Positions 47,002 through 58,176 are shown, numbered from the stretch's first letter. The stretch: 64,000 nucleotides of DNA from Pseudisothecium myosuroides (GCA_951799445.1 OX637295.1:3410001-3474000), one strand, 5' to 3'. Notes: generated from the sequence alone by a model not told the origin. Translations and numbers: made by a program.

Positions 47002-47514
47002 TTTACTACTGAAAGCTTTTGGAATCAAATGTGAAACTTGTGTGTCACGATATCATCGTAGAGGTCTGCACGACCGTGCGACAACTAAGTTGCAATTCCC
47101 TACCAGCTCTCACTACTAGAATTAGGCACCCTTTGCATCATCCAAGACGTTGTTCAATACTCTAGAGAAGCAAACTTTTGGGGACCTTCAAACATTGTTT
47201 TAAGGTTGACTAGAAACATTATTAAGGTAAAGCAACGTTTTGGTACATGAATTTAGCAACTTTTATTCCCGCTTTTATTGTGTGTATGGAAACAGTTGAA
47301 CTTGAGTTCCCATGTAGTTTTACTTGTTCTCTTCATTAGGAACATTTGTTCCCAATACATTTAATTTAGGACAGGTAGGTATTTAATATTCTAGACCAAT
47401 GAAAAATCAATATTTTTGTTCAGTATTTATATTGTACAATATGCAATATTTGGGTCATTGCAAGAAAGGGTGGTCCTATTTCTCGTCACAATGAAAGTGA
47501 CTTTCTTGTTATAT

Positions 47515-47820
47515 GACAAATTTCATTAAAATAGCAGTCTTCTATGTGCCATTTTTACACCGTGACATCTAGGACAAGTATACATTGCTAACATCTAGGT
47601 CAACTTTAGATTTCAAAAATCTAGGAATAATATAGATATCAAACTGCTCAGTCTCAAAAATCTAAAATAGGTATAGATTTCAAATATCTAAGATAAGTAT
47701 AGTTTTCAAAAATCTAGTACTGGTATAGATTTTGGTACAGAAAAAATAGTTAAAATTGAGCACTCTGAATTGCTAAAAGTGCCAAATTAACGAAATACCG
47801 CCATTTTAATGAAATTGTCC
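47515..47820. mobile_element. MITE, ATTTCATTAAAATGG family, long form, nested
   Basis: The ends GACAAATTTCATTAAAATAGC and, inverted, GGACAATTTCATTAAAATGGC. The interior matches 8043-8350 and 58997-59302 in the inverse or same order. Confidence 0.75.
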
Positions 47821-48378
47821 ATTTATCCTCTATAACTTTTGAAGCACAAGTCCAATGAATATGAAATTTTTATTAGAGATGCCTAACTTGATGGTAATCA
47901 AATCCCATATTTTTCAAAAAAATTCAAAAATCACTTCATATTTAAATTTAAATTTAGCTAATTTGTCACACTTTGCGGTTTAGAGGTTTTTAGTACTGGG
48001 GAGTATTCAAAATTAATGATCTAGAGTTGAAATTTTTGTGGTCTATTTGCATAGTAGGAAAGCATATTCCTACTAAAAGAAATTCTAAAAATATATTATT
48101 TTGTGTCCTCCATATGAGTGCAAACAACACTCCCATTGCGTGCAATTTCTAAACAATGAAGATGGTTCTAAGATCAATCTTTTGGTGAAATCTCATCACT
48201 ATAAATTCTTTCTAAATGGCCAATTTCTAATGTTTTTTTTTATTGCTTTTTTTTTTTTACAAATTAAAATGTGAAATTATAGTGACTGGACCTATTTTCA
48301 TGAAATTTAATTTTTTTCTAGTTCTCCTACTTAGAGAATTTGTCTATAGTTTTCCTTCCTAGGATACCTTCTTCTTAA

Positions 48379-49258
48379 CCCTTTAGTGACCATGGTTGAT
48401 TTGGGGGGCAGGCGTAGTTTTTCAAGAAAATGAATTTTGTGCCCACTCTAAAGATGTAGTCTTAGATCAAACCGTACAAGGTGTTTCCATAAGGGAGATT
48501 CTTCAACCTAACAAAAAATCAAACTCATCCAACGGTACAAATTGCTATAAATAAGGTAGGAGGTCCATAAATCAACCTTTTAAGGGCTAAAATTGAATTT
48601 TGTGGAGGTGAAACATCTTTAAATACTTTTTAGTAAATTTTCCTCAAAAGACAAGTAGAATAGGCATCTAATCCAAGTCGTTTCATATTTTTTCAAGCTT
48701 TGTGAAATTAGTTACAAATTTTTGAAGTTCACAAAAAATGATCATATGTGGTCATCAAAATGAATACCCTTCTAAAATGTGCAGATTTGGTACATTGAAG
48801 AAAGTGAAATGTACCTCTAAATCATGTTTGTTTCTAGAGCCTTGTTGGAATTTGAGTTGCTTTCCTTAATTTTCAAAAATCAATGACTTGAATGACCCTT
48901 TAGAATTTGCGCTACATAAATACCAATGCATAAGTTTACTTTGGGCATTCATGAGATTATAAAGCAACACTTATACCTTGTCAAGACATCAAGTTACAAA
49001 AAAATCTCACAATTTGGTTGATATTTTTTTGTATTTTTGTTGAACACTGCCCATTTAAAGGTCCAGGCCACTTGAGTTTGCAACCTCATAGCTAATTCAT
49101 CAATGCTCCAATTCTCTTGAAATTGGTTTTGTTTGAAGCGCACAAAGACATTCTAATTGCATTCCTTTTTGAGATTTTTGTGATCAAATGTATTTTGAAC
49201 AATATTAGACAGAGAGTCCAAAAATCAACCAAAAAGTGGTCGACCGGTCACTAAAGGG
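48379..49258. mobile_element. TTAA-flanked piggyBac-like element (880 bp), nested
   Basis: The ends CCCTTTAGTGACC are perfect inverted repeats, flanked by TTAA (48375-48378 and 49259-49262). The related host at 18075-18815 has a single TTAA at the same point (TTTTAAAGGTGTATGC), so this is a proven TTAA insertion. Its interior includes part of a TA-AGGTAGGAGG element from about 48555. Confidence 0.85.
48555..48830. mobile_element. TA-AGGTAGGAGG family fragment, nested
   Basis: 'aaggtaggaggtccataaatc' and the next 170 bp match 24815-26051 and 28778 onward. The right end is not clear. Confidence 0.5.
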
Positions 49259-49893
49259 TTAAAGGTGTATACATTAAACATATTTTCACATTTAAAAAAA
49301 AATTGATTTTCTAATTTTAAAGTACTTCCAAAAGAAAAAGTGAATACTATGGAAAACGCTATGCTTTTTGAACACCCTTTCTTGCAACGACCCATTTATA
49401 CTACATAGAACATACAATATAAAATATAGTGCAATATATAGTATTTATATTGTATAAGATATTGTACAATATATATTATACAATACTATAGACACTTCTT
49501 GCATAATTGAAGTATATGTTGTAAAATTACACATGAGAGATAAGTCTATTATGCTTCATGGGAGTCTCACCAAGGACAATGCTTATGGGATAAAGTTCTA
49601 GATGGTGAACTTGATTGGGAGCAAAGTACTTGGGAGTTCCCTCATTAAACGTTGCTTAGATGTTGCTTAGAGAATTGCTTCTTACCAATCTTGCCAAACA
49701 TTGCTCAAACATTGCTAGACGTTGCTCTATTCCTGGCAGTACTACAGACGTTGCTACCAAACGTTCCAAATCCCCCACCTCCCTTATTCTAGTAGTGTCT
49801 GTCCCTACATTAAGACATTGCAAGCTTGCAGCAATTGGAAAATCAGTAACATGATTAGTGTTGAAGAAGTTACACAAAAATGCAGTTTTCCTA

Positions 49894-49904
49894 CTATATA
49901 AATC
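49894..49904 (+). promoter_or_regulatory. TATA box of gene A, unit 2, displaced by insertions
   Basis: CTATATAAATC is conserved with unit 1, but about 1.35 kb now separates it from the gene A ATG at 51250 because a MITE and an 850-bp TIR element lie between. Confidence 0.5.
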
Positions 49905-49989
49905 TTTCTCAATCCTTGAGGATTGAAACATGTTACTAGCTCATTCAAACAGAGATCTATTGTTCCATGTGTTTACCTAGTATTACAAT

Positions 49990-50169
49990 AATGCTATTTT
50001 GATAAAATGGCAATATTCAACAAACTTGGCACTTTCAAGTTTAGACCATGTAGCCGGAAATGTAAATTAATCCTAGATTTTAGACCATGTGGTTTGAAAT
50101 CTATATTATTCCTAGAAAATGAATGGAAAAATCCTGGAAGAATATCGGCATTTTAACGGAATATCCGTT
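49990..50169. mobile_element. MITE, ATTTCGTTAAAATGG family, in the gene A leader of unit 2
   Basis: The right end reads, inverted, CGGATATTCCGTTAAAATGCC and the left end ATTTTGATAAAATGGC. Unit 1 shows the uninterrupted sequence ('cctagcattatttgaaatgtactg' at about 38161). Confidence 0.7.
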
Positions 50170-50240
50170 TATTTTGAAATGTAGTGAGATACATACCAAG
50201 AAGCTAGCTAGTTTGATTGATAGAGAAGATAAATGTAAAG

Positions 50241-51087
50241 AAGGGTGATTGCAAGAAACACCTATACTAATTTCCATCACATGTTCAATGTGGAAGTTGT
50301 TTTGTGTCATAAGTATTGCAAAAGTGATTGAATGAATATGAAATTCAAAAGCAAGCTTCTCATAGAAATAGAAAATGCACTTGAATTATTTCAATTTTTT
50401 CAAAATTAATTTAATAGGTGAAACTGAATTTTGAATATATGTCACACATGCAGTTTTGGTGTTTTTTAGTACTATTGAGTACCTATTTTGAAGAGTTACA
50501 CAATAAAATTTGGTAGGCTAGCTCTGCTAATAGAAATACACCTTCTCAAGAGAGGAATTTTCAAAAAAAAATTCCAAGTGTGTTTTATATTGGCCTAAAG
50601 TGTGCTATATTTAGATTGAATTTATGTTGAATTAAAAAATGGTTTTTTAGTTCTAACTTTGATCTTGCTACTTTGCTTTTAGTCGGCAACAATGGCCATT
50701 TTTTAAAATAAAATTTTCAAACTCATTTCCTAATTTTCAAAAATAGAAATATGAAAGTCCCATTTTCTAAGGTAAATTGTAGCATGTGGCTCAAAATAGT
50801 ACTTCAGGGTACACAAAAAGACTCAATAGTACTGTTGGGGCTCGTAATACCTTCTATGTGCTAATGTAAATTGTTTTTTAATGGCAAATTAAGTATTTTC
50901 ATCCATTTTTGTCATCCAATGATGAACATCACATGTTGTCAGAATAGTAAATTTGAGCTCCAATTGACCATTCAAATTTTATGTTTCATGCCTTCAATAG
51001 TATTGAAGGTGACTCATAGTACAAAAGTACTAAAAGTCCAAAAATGCAAAACGCAACAAATAGTACTAGTGTTTTGTGCAAGCACCA
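50241..51087. mobile_element. GGGTGATTGCACG family element in the gene A leader of unit 2, TSD AGAA
   Basis: The left end is GGGTGATTGCAAGAAACACC and the right end, inverted, TGGTGCTTGCACAAAACACT. AGAA flanks it on both sides. Unit 1 lacks it ('tagagaagctagatggggtgaac'). It separates gene A from its TATA box. Confidence 0.75.
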
Positions 51088-51249
51088 AGAAGCCAAGGTC
51101 AACTACTCACTCTAGCTTGTTTGGCTTGTTCAGATCGGCCGACTGGACAGCTTCTTGAGTTCTTCAATTTAGAGCACAACTACACGTGACTGTCTGATTA
51201 GGATAGGAAACTAAGCGGCATTGCAGCTTGAGTTGGTTGTAAGTATCAA

Positions 51250-51420
51250 ATGGGTGCTGCCCCGGGTGCTGCAGGAGATGGCGGTGGTTCCAAGTGGAAA
51301 CCTCCACAACACTTCTGCAGCAGCAGGAAACTTTGTAACATAGCTTCACATGAAGCAGGCCAAGTATCGAGCACACTGGTACCCAGAAACCAGGAATCGG
51401 TTCATTGCTGGCATCGTTGA
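51250..51420 (+). CDS. GDGG-SKW peptide gene A, unit 2 (56 aa)
   Basis: The ATG at 51250 opens a 56-residue frame: MGAAPGAAGDGGGSKWKPP, then a tail with CSSRKLCNIAS, ending VHCWHR before TGA 51418. Relative to unit 1 it has a 12-bp in-frame insertion before the core (PGAA) and a 3-bp insertion in the tail (one Ser), both preserving the frame. It also keeps about 30 bp lost from unit 1, which extends the C terminus. The core is intact. Its original promoter is now about 1.35 kb away, so expression may have changed (inference). The minus frames at 51164-51376 and 51346-51528 are shadows. Function unknown. Confidence 0.45.
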   Translation: MGAAPGAAGDGGGSKWKPPQHFCSSRKLCNIASHEAGQVSSTLVPRNQESVHCWHR

Positions 51421-51534
51421 TGACTCACCTAGCTTGTGCAGAAATTTTGAACCATTAGTGGCAATGAGGTTGATCACAAGTAGAATGTAGATATTCACTG
51501 GAACCGAATTATGTAGATATACTTGCAATTATGT

Positions 51535-51722
51535 GGCAAATTTCATTAAAATGGTGATATTTCTATGCCATTTTTCAGACCGTGTGGTCTAAACCGCCAG
51601 AGTGACAGCTAGGACTAGTATAGATTTCAGACATCTAGGACTGCTGTAGATTTCAGACCACCCGGTCTGAACTATTAAAAGTGCCAACTCAAGGAATTTT
51701 CGCCATTTAAATGAAATTTGCC
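51535..51722. mobile_element. MITE, ATTTCATTAAAATGG family, unit 2 only
   Basis: The ends are GGCAAATTTCATTAAAATGG and, inverted, GGCAAATTTCATTTAAATGG. Unit 1 is uninterrupted here ('acttacactaacatattcttatg' at about 38617). Confidence 0.85.
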
Positions 51723-53964
51723 ATATATTCTTATGAGGATTATTTCGTGGAGAGAATGAGGCAGGATTTGGGGTACTGTCCAATCAAAATCAATTGCAGC
51801 TTGTATAGGTATGAGATCGTCTTGGGTGCATTGCTTGAGCTATTTCTACTTTCAGAAACCGGGTTACACTCAACGCCCTCTAATTGCGCCCTCTGTTTTT
51901 TTGCACATTCCCTGCATATCCCCAGAATTTCTTATGTTGTGGACAAATCTAATTGCACATATTCCAAGTGAATGTCAAGTTTTGAACACATAGCGTGCTG
52001 CATTTGGAAGCATATTTTTCCCTTCTGGAAATCCATGATGCAATCAGAGAGGGTTGGCTGGTTGAGTGTTATTTTGAGTATGTGGGGTTCCTGAAAACGA
52101 CTCACGACATAGTTTGAATGTACTAAAATCAGTGATAGTGTGAGAACTGTGCAGGATATTCTAAAATGTTGTTTCTGAGAAGGAATATATTCAAGAAGTC
52201 CAAGTAAGTGCAGATTACTGTAATGGCTTCAACTCTGAAGAATCACAACAAATGGTGTCAAAGTTTTGCTGAATGTTCAATCTGATGCAATGGGAGACGG
52301 GTACGTCGAGAGTTCTTGTTCAAACATGTCACTCACGACATAGTTTGAATTTGTTACAAGGCTGCTACAATCAATGACAGTGTCCAGAATATTCTCCAAT
52401 GTCATTTTCCAAAAACAAACATTAAAGAAGTCTGAGTGAGTGAAGATTACAGTCACGACTTCCACTCTTAAAAAACACAAAAAATGGTGTTAATGTTTCG
52501 CTGAACGCTCAATCTACGCAGACGAAGTCGATGATGCTATTGGAGAGGATTGAGAGTTATTGTTCAAACATGTCACTCACGACACAGTTTGAGACAAGCG
52601 TGCTACATTCAATGACGCTGAGACAAGTGTGCAGGATATTCTCCCATGTCTGAATTTTCTGAGAAAAAAACATTAATAAAAGATGCGAGCACTTGCACAT
52701 TTGGGGGTTGAACTGAGCAACAAAACATGTCGTCAGATGTTTTGCAGAACTGTTGCACTTGAAATGCTGCTCTCCCCACTGCAACTTCAGCAAGGTTGAA
52801 TGCAATTGTTCACATGCTCCGAATGTTCACCATCGGCGGAAGTTTCAGTTCTACAAAGGTGTGCTTGCATCCCGTCGAATCCCGAAAGCCGCCCAGACTG
52901 AGACTTCAAAATGGGAGGGGCAACGGGGTGGCCATCAACACGTGGAAAATATTAACAGACAGGTGTAAGCTTCACTCTGGGACCGTGAACTGTTTTGCAC
53001 GGCCCCGGGGGCTCATTGACGGTTGGAGGAAGGGCCACACAAAGCTGCCGAAAACAGACAGGGGAAATCCGTAATTTTTCCATTCAATTCCTTCTTCAGC
53101 CCTAAAGTCTATGACCAGAATAGATTTCAGACTGCACGGTCTAAATTGAAAAGTGCCAGTTCGTGGAATGCCGCAATTTTATTCAAATATCGGTTACAAT
53201 AGACACTGTCATTGAAAAACTGACCGACTGGTAAAAGAGTAAAGTGAACCCTATTATCTTACCACCCTCGAAATTCCAATTTTGCTCTCATATACTTGTG
53301 GTGTTCATTTTTGTCTTGAATTGCTTCCCTTGTGTACACAAGATTGGTGGTAATAGGTTGGTTTAGGGTTTAGGGTGCCTTGATTTTATTGTCAAAAGAC
53401 ATGAACAAATAGTTCTTGTTTGTGTTCTTATAAGCTATTAATACACAAGGATGGAGACACCATACCTATAGGTCAATACTTTTATGTCAAAATGGTTTAA
53501 TTTTGGAATTTAGAATGTATGAAATGTCATTTTTTAATTTTCAAATTATTTCAGATTTTTTGAATATAGCATTTTGGGTTGAAAAGAGAACAAAAGACCT
53601 TCAAATACAATTTCCTTTGTTTTTTGGATATTGGTTTGCATATTTATAAAATGTTGGACACGCTTTGAATTTTGCTTGATTATTTACAAAACTAACCCAA
53701 ATATAGGGCATCAAAGATAGAAAGGGTTACCTTGACTAGTATATTATATTGGATTAACCAAGAATTTGTGGGAGATTGGTTTCATTTAAGGTATGACTCT
53801 AAATAATGTAAGCGCACCTAATTGCGACCTCCTTGCAAGTTTACAAAACTGAATTCTTCAAAGTCTTGGCTAAGTGCGGCTTCTATTTATGACAACCTAG
53901 GATTAAAATTCCTGGTGCAGTTTTTGTAGAACACCAGGCCCACTGAAACCTGAGGCAAGGAAAC
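51723..53964. other. Non-coding part of unit 2
   Basis: Aligns with about 38620-41122 of unit 1. It includes the degenerate repeat of about 270 bp (52030-52680) and one copy of the segment duplicated in unit 1. No frame is conserved between the units. Confidence 0.5.
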
Positions 53965-54144
53965 ATGGAACCCAGCAAATTTACCGTCCTGGGCGTCAAA
54001 ACCCCAGATGGTGAAGATGCTCTAGAGAGTTATGACTGCGGCCGCCTCTGCCATGGCCAAGATATATGGAATCCCAAAATTTGCAACGAGATTCGGCAGT
54101 TGTTCGATGAATTCTTCCTTACAAATTCTCGCAGATTTGTTTAA
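53965..54144 (+). CDS. MEPSKF small protein, unit 2, intact (59 aa)
   Basis: The ATG at 53965 (context AAACATGG) opens 59 residues to TAA 54142, starting MEPSKFTVLGVKTPDGEDAL and ending FFLTNSRRFV. It has three Cys (two in DCGRLCHG and one in KICNE) and is mildly acidic in its first half. A TATTTATG sequence at about 53883, 80 nt upstream, could be a promoter. The unit 1 copy is gap-free but stopped by a TAG. I do not recognise the family. It could be a real small protein or the first exon of a gene continued by the open frame at 54295-54417. The substitution pattern between copies shows no strong constraint. Confidence 0.35.
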   Translation: MEPSKFTVLGVKTPDGEDALESYDCGRLCHGQDIWNPKICNEIRQLFDEFFLTNSRRFV

Positions 54145-54294
54145 TCTTCACGACTTCAATCATCGATCAGTAACCACAGGTTGGAGAGATTCTACTGAAA
54201 ATGATTACTAGAATTTAATTTCAATAGAGTTCGATCACTGAATAGACTTCAGCAGTGCAGAGTGCAGACAGTCGCTTGTTTCCAGATGGAATAG

Positions 54295-54417
54295 TTCGGG
54301 ATAACAGTTTGGTCCCACGAATTGAATGACTGGGTCCTCCAAGATGTGGAGGCGTGGATCACTATCACTGCTGCAAGTTATAACTTAAAAATCCTGAAAG
54401 GTTGCTTGTGTCCATAA
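54295..54417 (+). other. Open frame, unit 2 counterpart of 41449-41568
   Basis: Forty codons are open from just after TAG to TAA 54415, matching the unit 1 frame (WSHELNDWVLQDVEAWITI shared). The frame is kept across a 3-bp length change. A possible second exon of the MEPSKF gene; not recognised. Confidence 0.25.
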
Positions 54418-54892
54418 CAGTTTTGACCAGTTGGAGAAGTACTGTCCTTATGTTTTTCACTTGAGGACGTTGAGCGCAAGTATTTAATTGGAAAAGAACC
54501 GATAACATTCATAGGTCCCAAAAGAACTTTAGACATTCCCAAAATAAAGTCCGACAAAAAAAGAATTGTCCCTCACGGCTCACGTGAGCCATATAGTAGA
54601 ACACGAGAAACCCAGTTTACCTCATTCTCTACAAACCAAAAATTGTGACATATTTTTTCACAATAAGTCTAATTTGAGGACAAAATTTAAGACAAAACAA
54701 CAAGTGTAGATTTTGGTTCAGAATTCAGAACCGTTCCAAAGTAAATAACTAATGGAGTATCATAATTTTACAAAATTGATGTTGACTAATCAAGAATGTT
54801 AACAAGAATGTTAAAAATGTTTTACTAAAGTAGAAGGAGGCCTAACTTCCTTGGCTAACACAAAGATAGTTCTTTCAATAATGGTGAATTTC

Positions 54893-55069
54893 ATTAAAAT
54901 GGCGATATTCCATATGCCATTTTCAAACTAGTTTGAATCATCTAGGGCAAGTATAGATTTTGGACCATGCAGTCTGAACCATCTAGAATAGATATAGAGT
55001 TCAAACCGCACGGTCTAAACTGTGAAAGTTCCAAAGATGCAGAATGACGCCATTTTAATGAAATACGCC
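54893..55069. mobile_element. MITE, ATTTCATTAAAATGG family, unit 2 only
   Basis: The left end is GAATTTCATTAAAATGGCG and the right end, inverted, GGCGTATTTCATTAAAATGG. Unit 1 reads uninterrupted 'ttcaatattcacaatagtgc' at about 42070. Confidence 0.8.
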
Positions 55070-57729
55070 ATAATACTGCTTTGGAGATCCATGCAACATG
55101 GCATACAATGTTACCTTCTTTCTATAATATATACAATGCATTAGAAAATTAGAAGTGCACCTCAAATTTCTTATTTGAGTGGTGCCAAATCAAAGAAGGT
55201 AGAATGAATTAATTATTTGTTGGTTTCTAATTGTAATGGAAGTGTTGTTTATTATTGAAAATCTTAATTTGTTCAAATTTGGAATCTTAAACTTATAAGG
55301 ATTTTGTTGACATCCTTATAGATTTTTTTTGCACACAAAAGAAGGGATAGGATTAGTTTTAGTATAAACCAAATAAGGCAATAATAACATTTAGGAGAAG
55401 ATTTTTGGATTTCACCAATAATTATTCATCATTCCCCATACTGAACTATTTTCCTATGAACCTTCTCTTTATTGCTTCTACTTATACTCCTGGATACGCA
55501 ACTCCTATATTTTAAGATACTAATTATAATTATTTATAATGCATTTTAGTCCAATTCCAAGGGATATAATTTATAGTGTATAATTTGTAGAAAATTCTTG
55601 TAGCCCTTTTGACAAGGAATCCAAAAATGTAATTATATAAATAAAATGAATATTCTTTGAGGACAATAATAGCTTAAAAAAACTAATTATTTAAATTTTT
55701 TTAATACATGTATCATGGAATAAGCTACCCAACTTTGGGGGCTTTTTAATAAAAATTTAATTTTAATTGGAGTGAACATTTTGTATAGAATTTTAAAAAC
55801 TATGCATAGTTGTGTTAATTCTTCATATATATTGTGAATTTTCTTATGTAACCCAACATTCTTTACATTTAATTTTTTAAATTTGGTCTTTACCTAACTT
55901 TTTGGTCCTTTTAATTTGATTTAATTTTTACAAAAGCCAACCTCTACGCCGTTTTAATGCCGATGACCCCTACGTATAATACAAGAGTTGTGTACCCGGA
56001 CTTATACTATAATTAGGAATTTTATTTTTCTATAATTTCAAAATTCAATTGATTTCTTAAATTTTATTTTTCTAGTTCAGTAGTTCAAAGTACACTAGCT
56101 TACACAAACCACATACTAACCATAGATACTCCCCAATCATGAGGATCCACCAACTAATCACTAACTAACAAATAGTACTTGCTTAGACCTTGCCTAAAGA
56201 ATATTGCATTTAGGCAACCTGAGTGGTTTTTTTATACATGATTTTTTGCCAATTGGCTATGGCCAAAACAAGTTGTCTTTTTTTTTGTAAAGAAAATTTT
56301 TGTTTGATTGGGGTCAAATACTCACATTATTGTTGTATTTTAAGACCAAAAGCCCATTAGACCTAGGGGATACCTAGTTATCACCTGGTTATCACCCAAG
56401 TATCAAATGAGTATTGAAGAAACAACTGGCTCCTTCTCCAAAATGAAAAAAATCCCACTGTGTGTGACCTCCTTCTGCCAGGCCACCTGTGGCTGGCAGG
56501 TTTGTATTTCTCTTTTTGCAATGAAATTCTGTTTCATTTGTGCAAAAAAAAAAAAAAAATCCCATTGGGCAACGTGCCGTGGGCAGGAAATTGGACCTGG
56601 TCCAACTGAACTTCCGAGTCGGTTCGTTGGTTTGCTGCCCAGGTGACAGCAAATACTTGCCATAAATAAACTTTAGGTGGGGGAGGGGGAGGGGGCAGGC
56701 CGGCAATGAGCGACTACAGTTGCCTAAACTGAAAATTCGACTGCCGTTGACTGAACCCGCAATCCTATTCTAGTGCATTTCTAATCGATACACCCACGAA
56801 ACCGAGATTTTTGGCAATTGTAGTTTCTTGAGTTTCTCCATCACGGCCATGATCTGATTGAGGTATAATTCATTGTCGATGACAAGATTGAAGTCCGATC
56901 AATCACAGAGAAATCCAAAATGTTCAAAAGACCCAATTCCATAGTGTTTCTGTGGAATTTCACAGCTCGAAATTGGAATTCCCGGCTCTATTCCATCCTC
57001 AAACTGTGAAATTCCGTAGTTGCACATACTAATATGCAACTGTGTTTTCTGACTTCTGTATTAATTTCTTTGTTGAATACAGGTAGTGATCGACTTCGTC
57101 CGATCCAAGGTCAATGTTCATCACAACAAAATCAATTATCGTGCCTAATCTGAGGCAATTAAGAGAGTGTTTGAGTGTAATGCACCTAAATAGCGGTTGT
57201 AAGCTCTAGAATTTGTCAGTCATTCATCATGAATCAATCTAACTCTCGATCAGAACTCTAGCAATGACAAATACTGAAGACTTAAATTGCAACGTACTCA
57301 TTCCAAGAGAAGAACACCAGTTAATGAGCCTTATACGTACAGTGATGCCAACCAGCAGATTGTAGACTTTAATAAATGAATTTGACAATGTGTCCAATTG
57401 CATTGAAAAAATGTACGTGGAAGCACATACGGTTGTTACTTTGCAGCTAGGTGCAATAGTTACAACTGTAGCTGCTTCAAATATTCTTCAGGATACAAAT
57501 AATAGTTTTCTCCCACAAGGGTCTTGCCCAATTGATCAAGGGGAAATGACTACTGTTTTCGCAATGGATTGCGTTTCATAAAAAAGAAAAAAAACTATTC
57601 ATTAACTTTCATCACTATGTATATAAGAATCAATGCTACCTCCTCAAAAAGCTCACTTTCCATGGAAGTCTCATGAGATCAGGTAACTATGCACAGAAAT
57701 CAATCATTCATTTCAATCATGCACTGTAA
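55070..57729. other. Non-coding part of unit 2
   Basis: Aligns with about 42090-44142 of unit 1, plus an AT-rich block at about 55490-56000 that unit 1 lacks ('cttatactcctggatacgc' to 'acccggacttatactataatt') with a short direct repeat CTTATACT at its edges. A shorter G-run lies at 56677-56695. Frames at about 56392-56706 are low-complexity or shadows. Confidence 0.5.
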
Positions 57730-57873
57730 TCAATCATTTCGAAATTCGACAGAGTCCACCGCTCGTGAAGATCGAAATTTGACTGAGTTCGCCGCTCTTG
57801 AAGATTTCGTCATGGACATTGAGCGCTTCGGAGGCTTCCACTTGGAATCACCTCCATCTCCTGCACCAGCCAT
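57730..57873 (-). CDS. GDGG-SKW peptide gene B, unit 2 (47 aa)
   Basis: The ATG at 57873 opens 47 residues starting MAGAGDGGDSKWKPPKR and ending SVEFRND. There is no in-frame ATG upstream before a TAG, which fixes the start for both units. Length and spacing equal unit 1 with no indels. The tail carries the approximate 11-residue repeat RAANSVKFRSS and RAVDSVEFRND. A TATA box (CACTATAAGAA on the minus strand) lies about 296 nt upstream. No signal peptide, no Cys, basic overall. Function unknown. Confidence 0.5.
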   Translation of the reverse strand: MAGAGDGGDSKWKPPKRSMSMTKSSRAANSVKFRSSRAVDSVEFRND

Positions 57874-58165
57874 TGGTACGGTGCCGATCGGTCGATCGAG
57901 CTGGAATCGAAAAGGCTAGCAAGTTGTAATGAAACCAATGGATCTCTAGAACTTCACAGCACCAGATTGAACTGCTTGTGGTTTCTTCTAATCACAATCC
58001 CAGATTGCTAGCTTGTCTGGAAACACAGATTTCTCGAGCCAGCTACAGAAGGCCAGAGACGACGGAGGTCGATATGCGGAACTTACAGAGATTGATGTTA
58101 TCGATAAGTTATCACTGATGGATTAGCTGGAGAGCAGAATGAAATTAGAGAAGCTGGGAGGTCGT

Positions 58166-58176
58166 TCTTATAGTGA
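58166..58176 (-). promoter_or_regulatory. TATA box of gene B, unit 2
   Basis: The minus strand reads CACTATAAGAA about 296 nt before the ATG at 57873, within the family's usual spacing. Confidence 0.5.

Larger units (their letters stand above)
47452..49393. mobile_element. GGGTGATTGCACG family element nested in CACTA, TSD ATTT, itself interrupted
   Basis: The ends GGGTCATTGCAAGAAAGGGT and, inverted, GGGTCGTTGCAAGAAAGGGT are flanked by ATTT (47448-47451 and 49394-49397). The interior holds a MITE (47515-47820) and a TTAA element (48379-49258). Without these it is about 750 bp and matches 18075-18815. Confidence 0.8.
47111..49797. mobile_element. CACTA element (2687 bp), TSD TCT, with nested insertions
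   Basis: The left end is CACTACTAGAATTAGGCACC and the right end, inverted, CACTACTAGAATAAGGGAGG. TCT flanks both sides (47108-47110 and 49798-49800). The empty site 'tctgtccctacat' is present in unit 1 (about 37980) and unit 3 (about 61600), so the insertion and its 3-bp target are proven. Subterminal zones carry repeats around 'aacgttgct / agcaacgtt', usual for CACTA. No transposase is visible; most of the interior is other elements. Confidence 0.9.

Noticed and set aside
52796..53074. 92-aa plus frame in unit 2 with a Pro/Arg/Gly-rich composition
   Set aside because: The matching region of unit 1 (39991-40260) is in a shifted frame because of indels not divisible by three.
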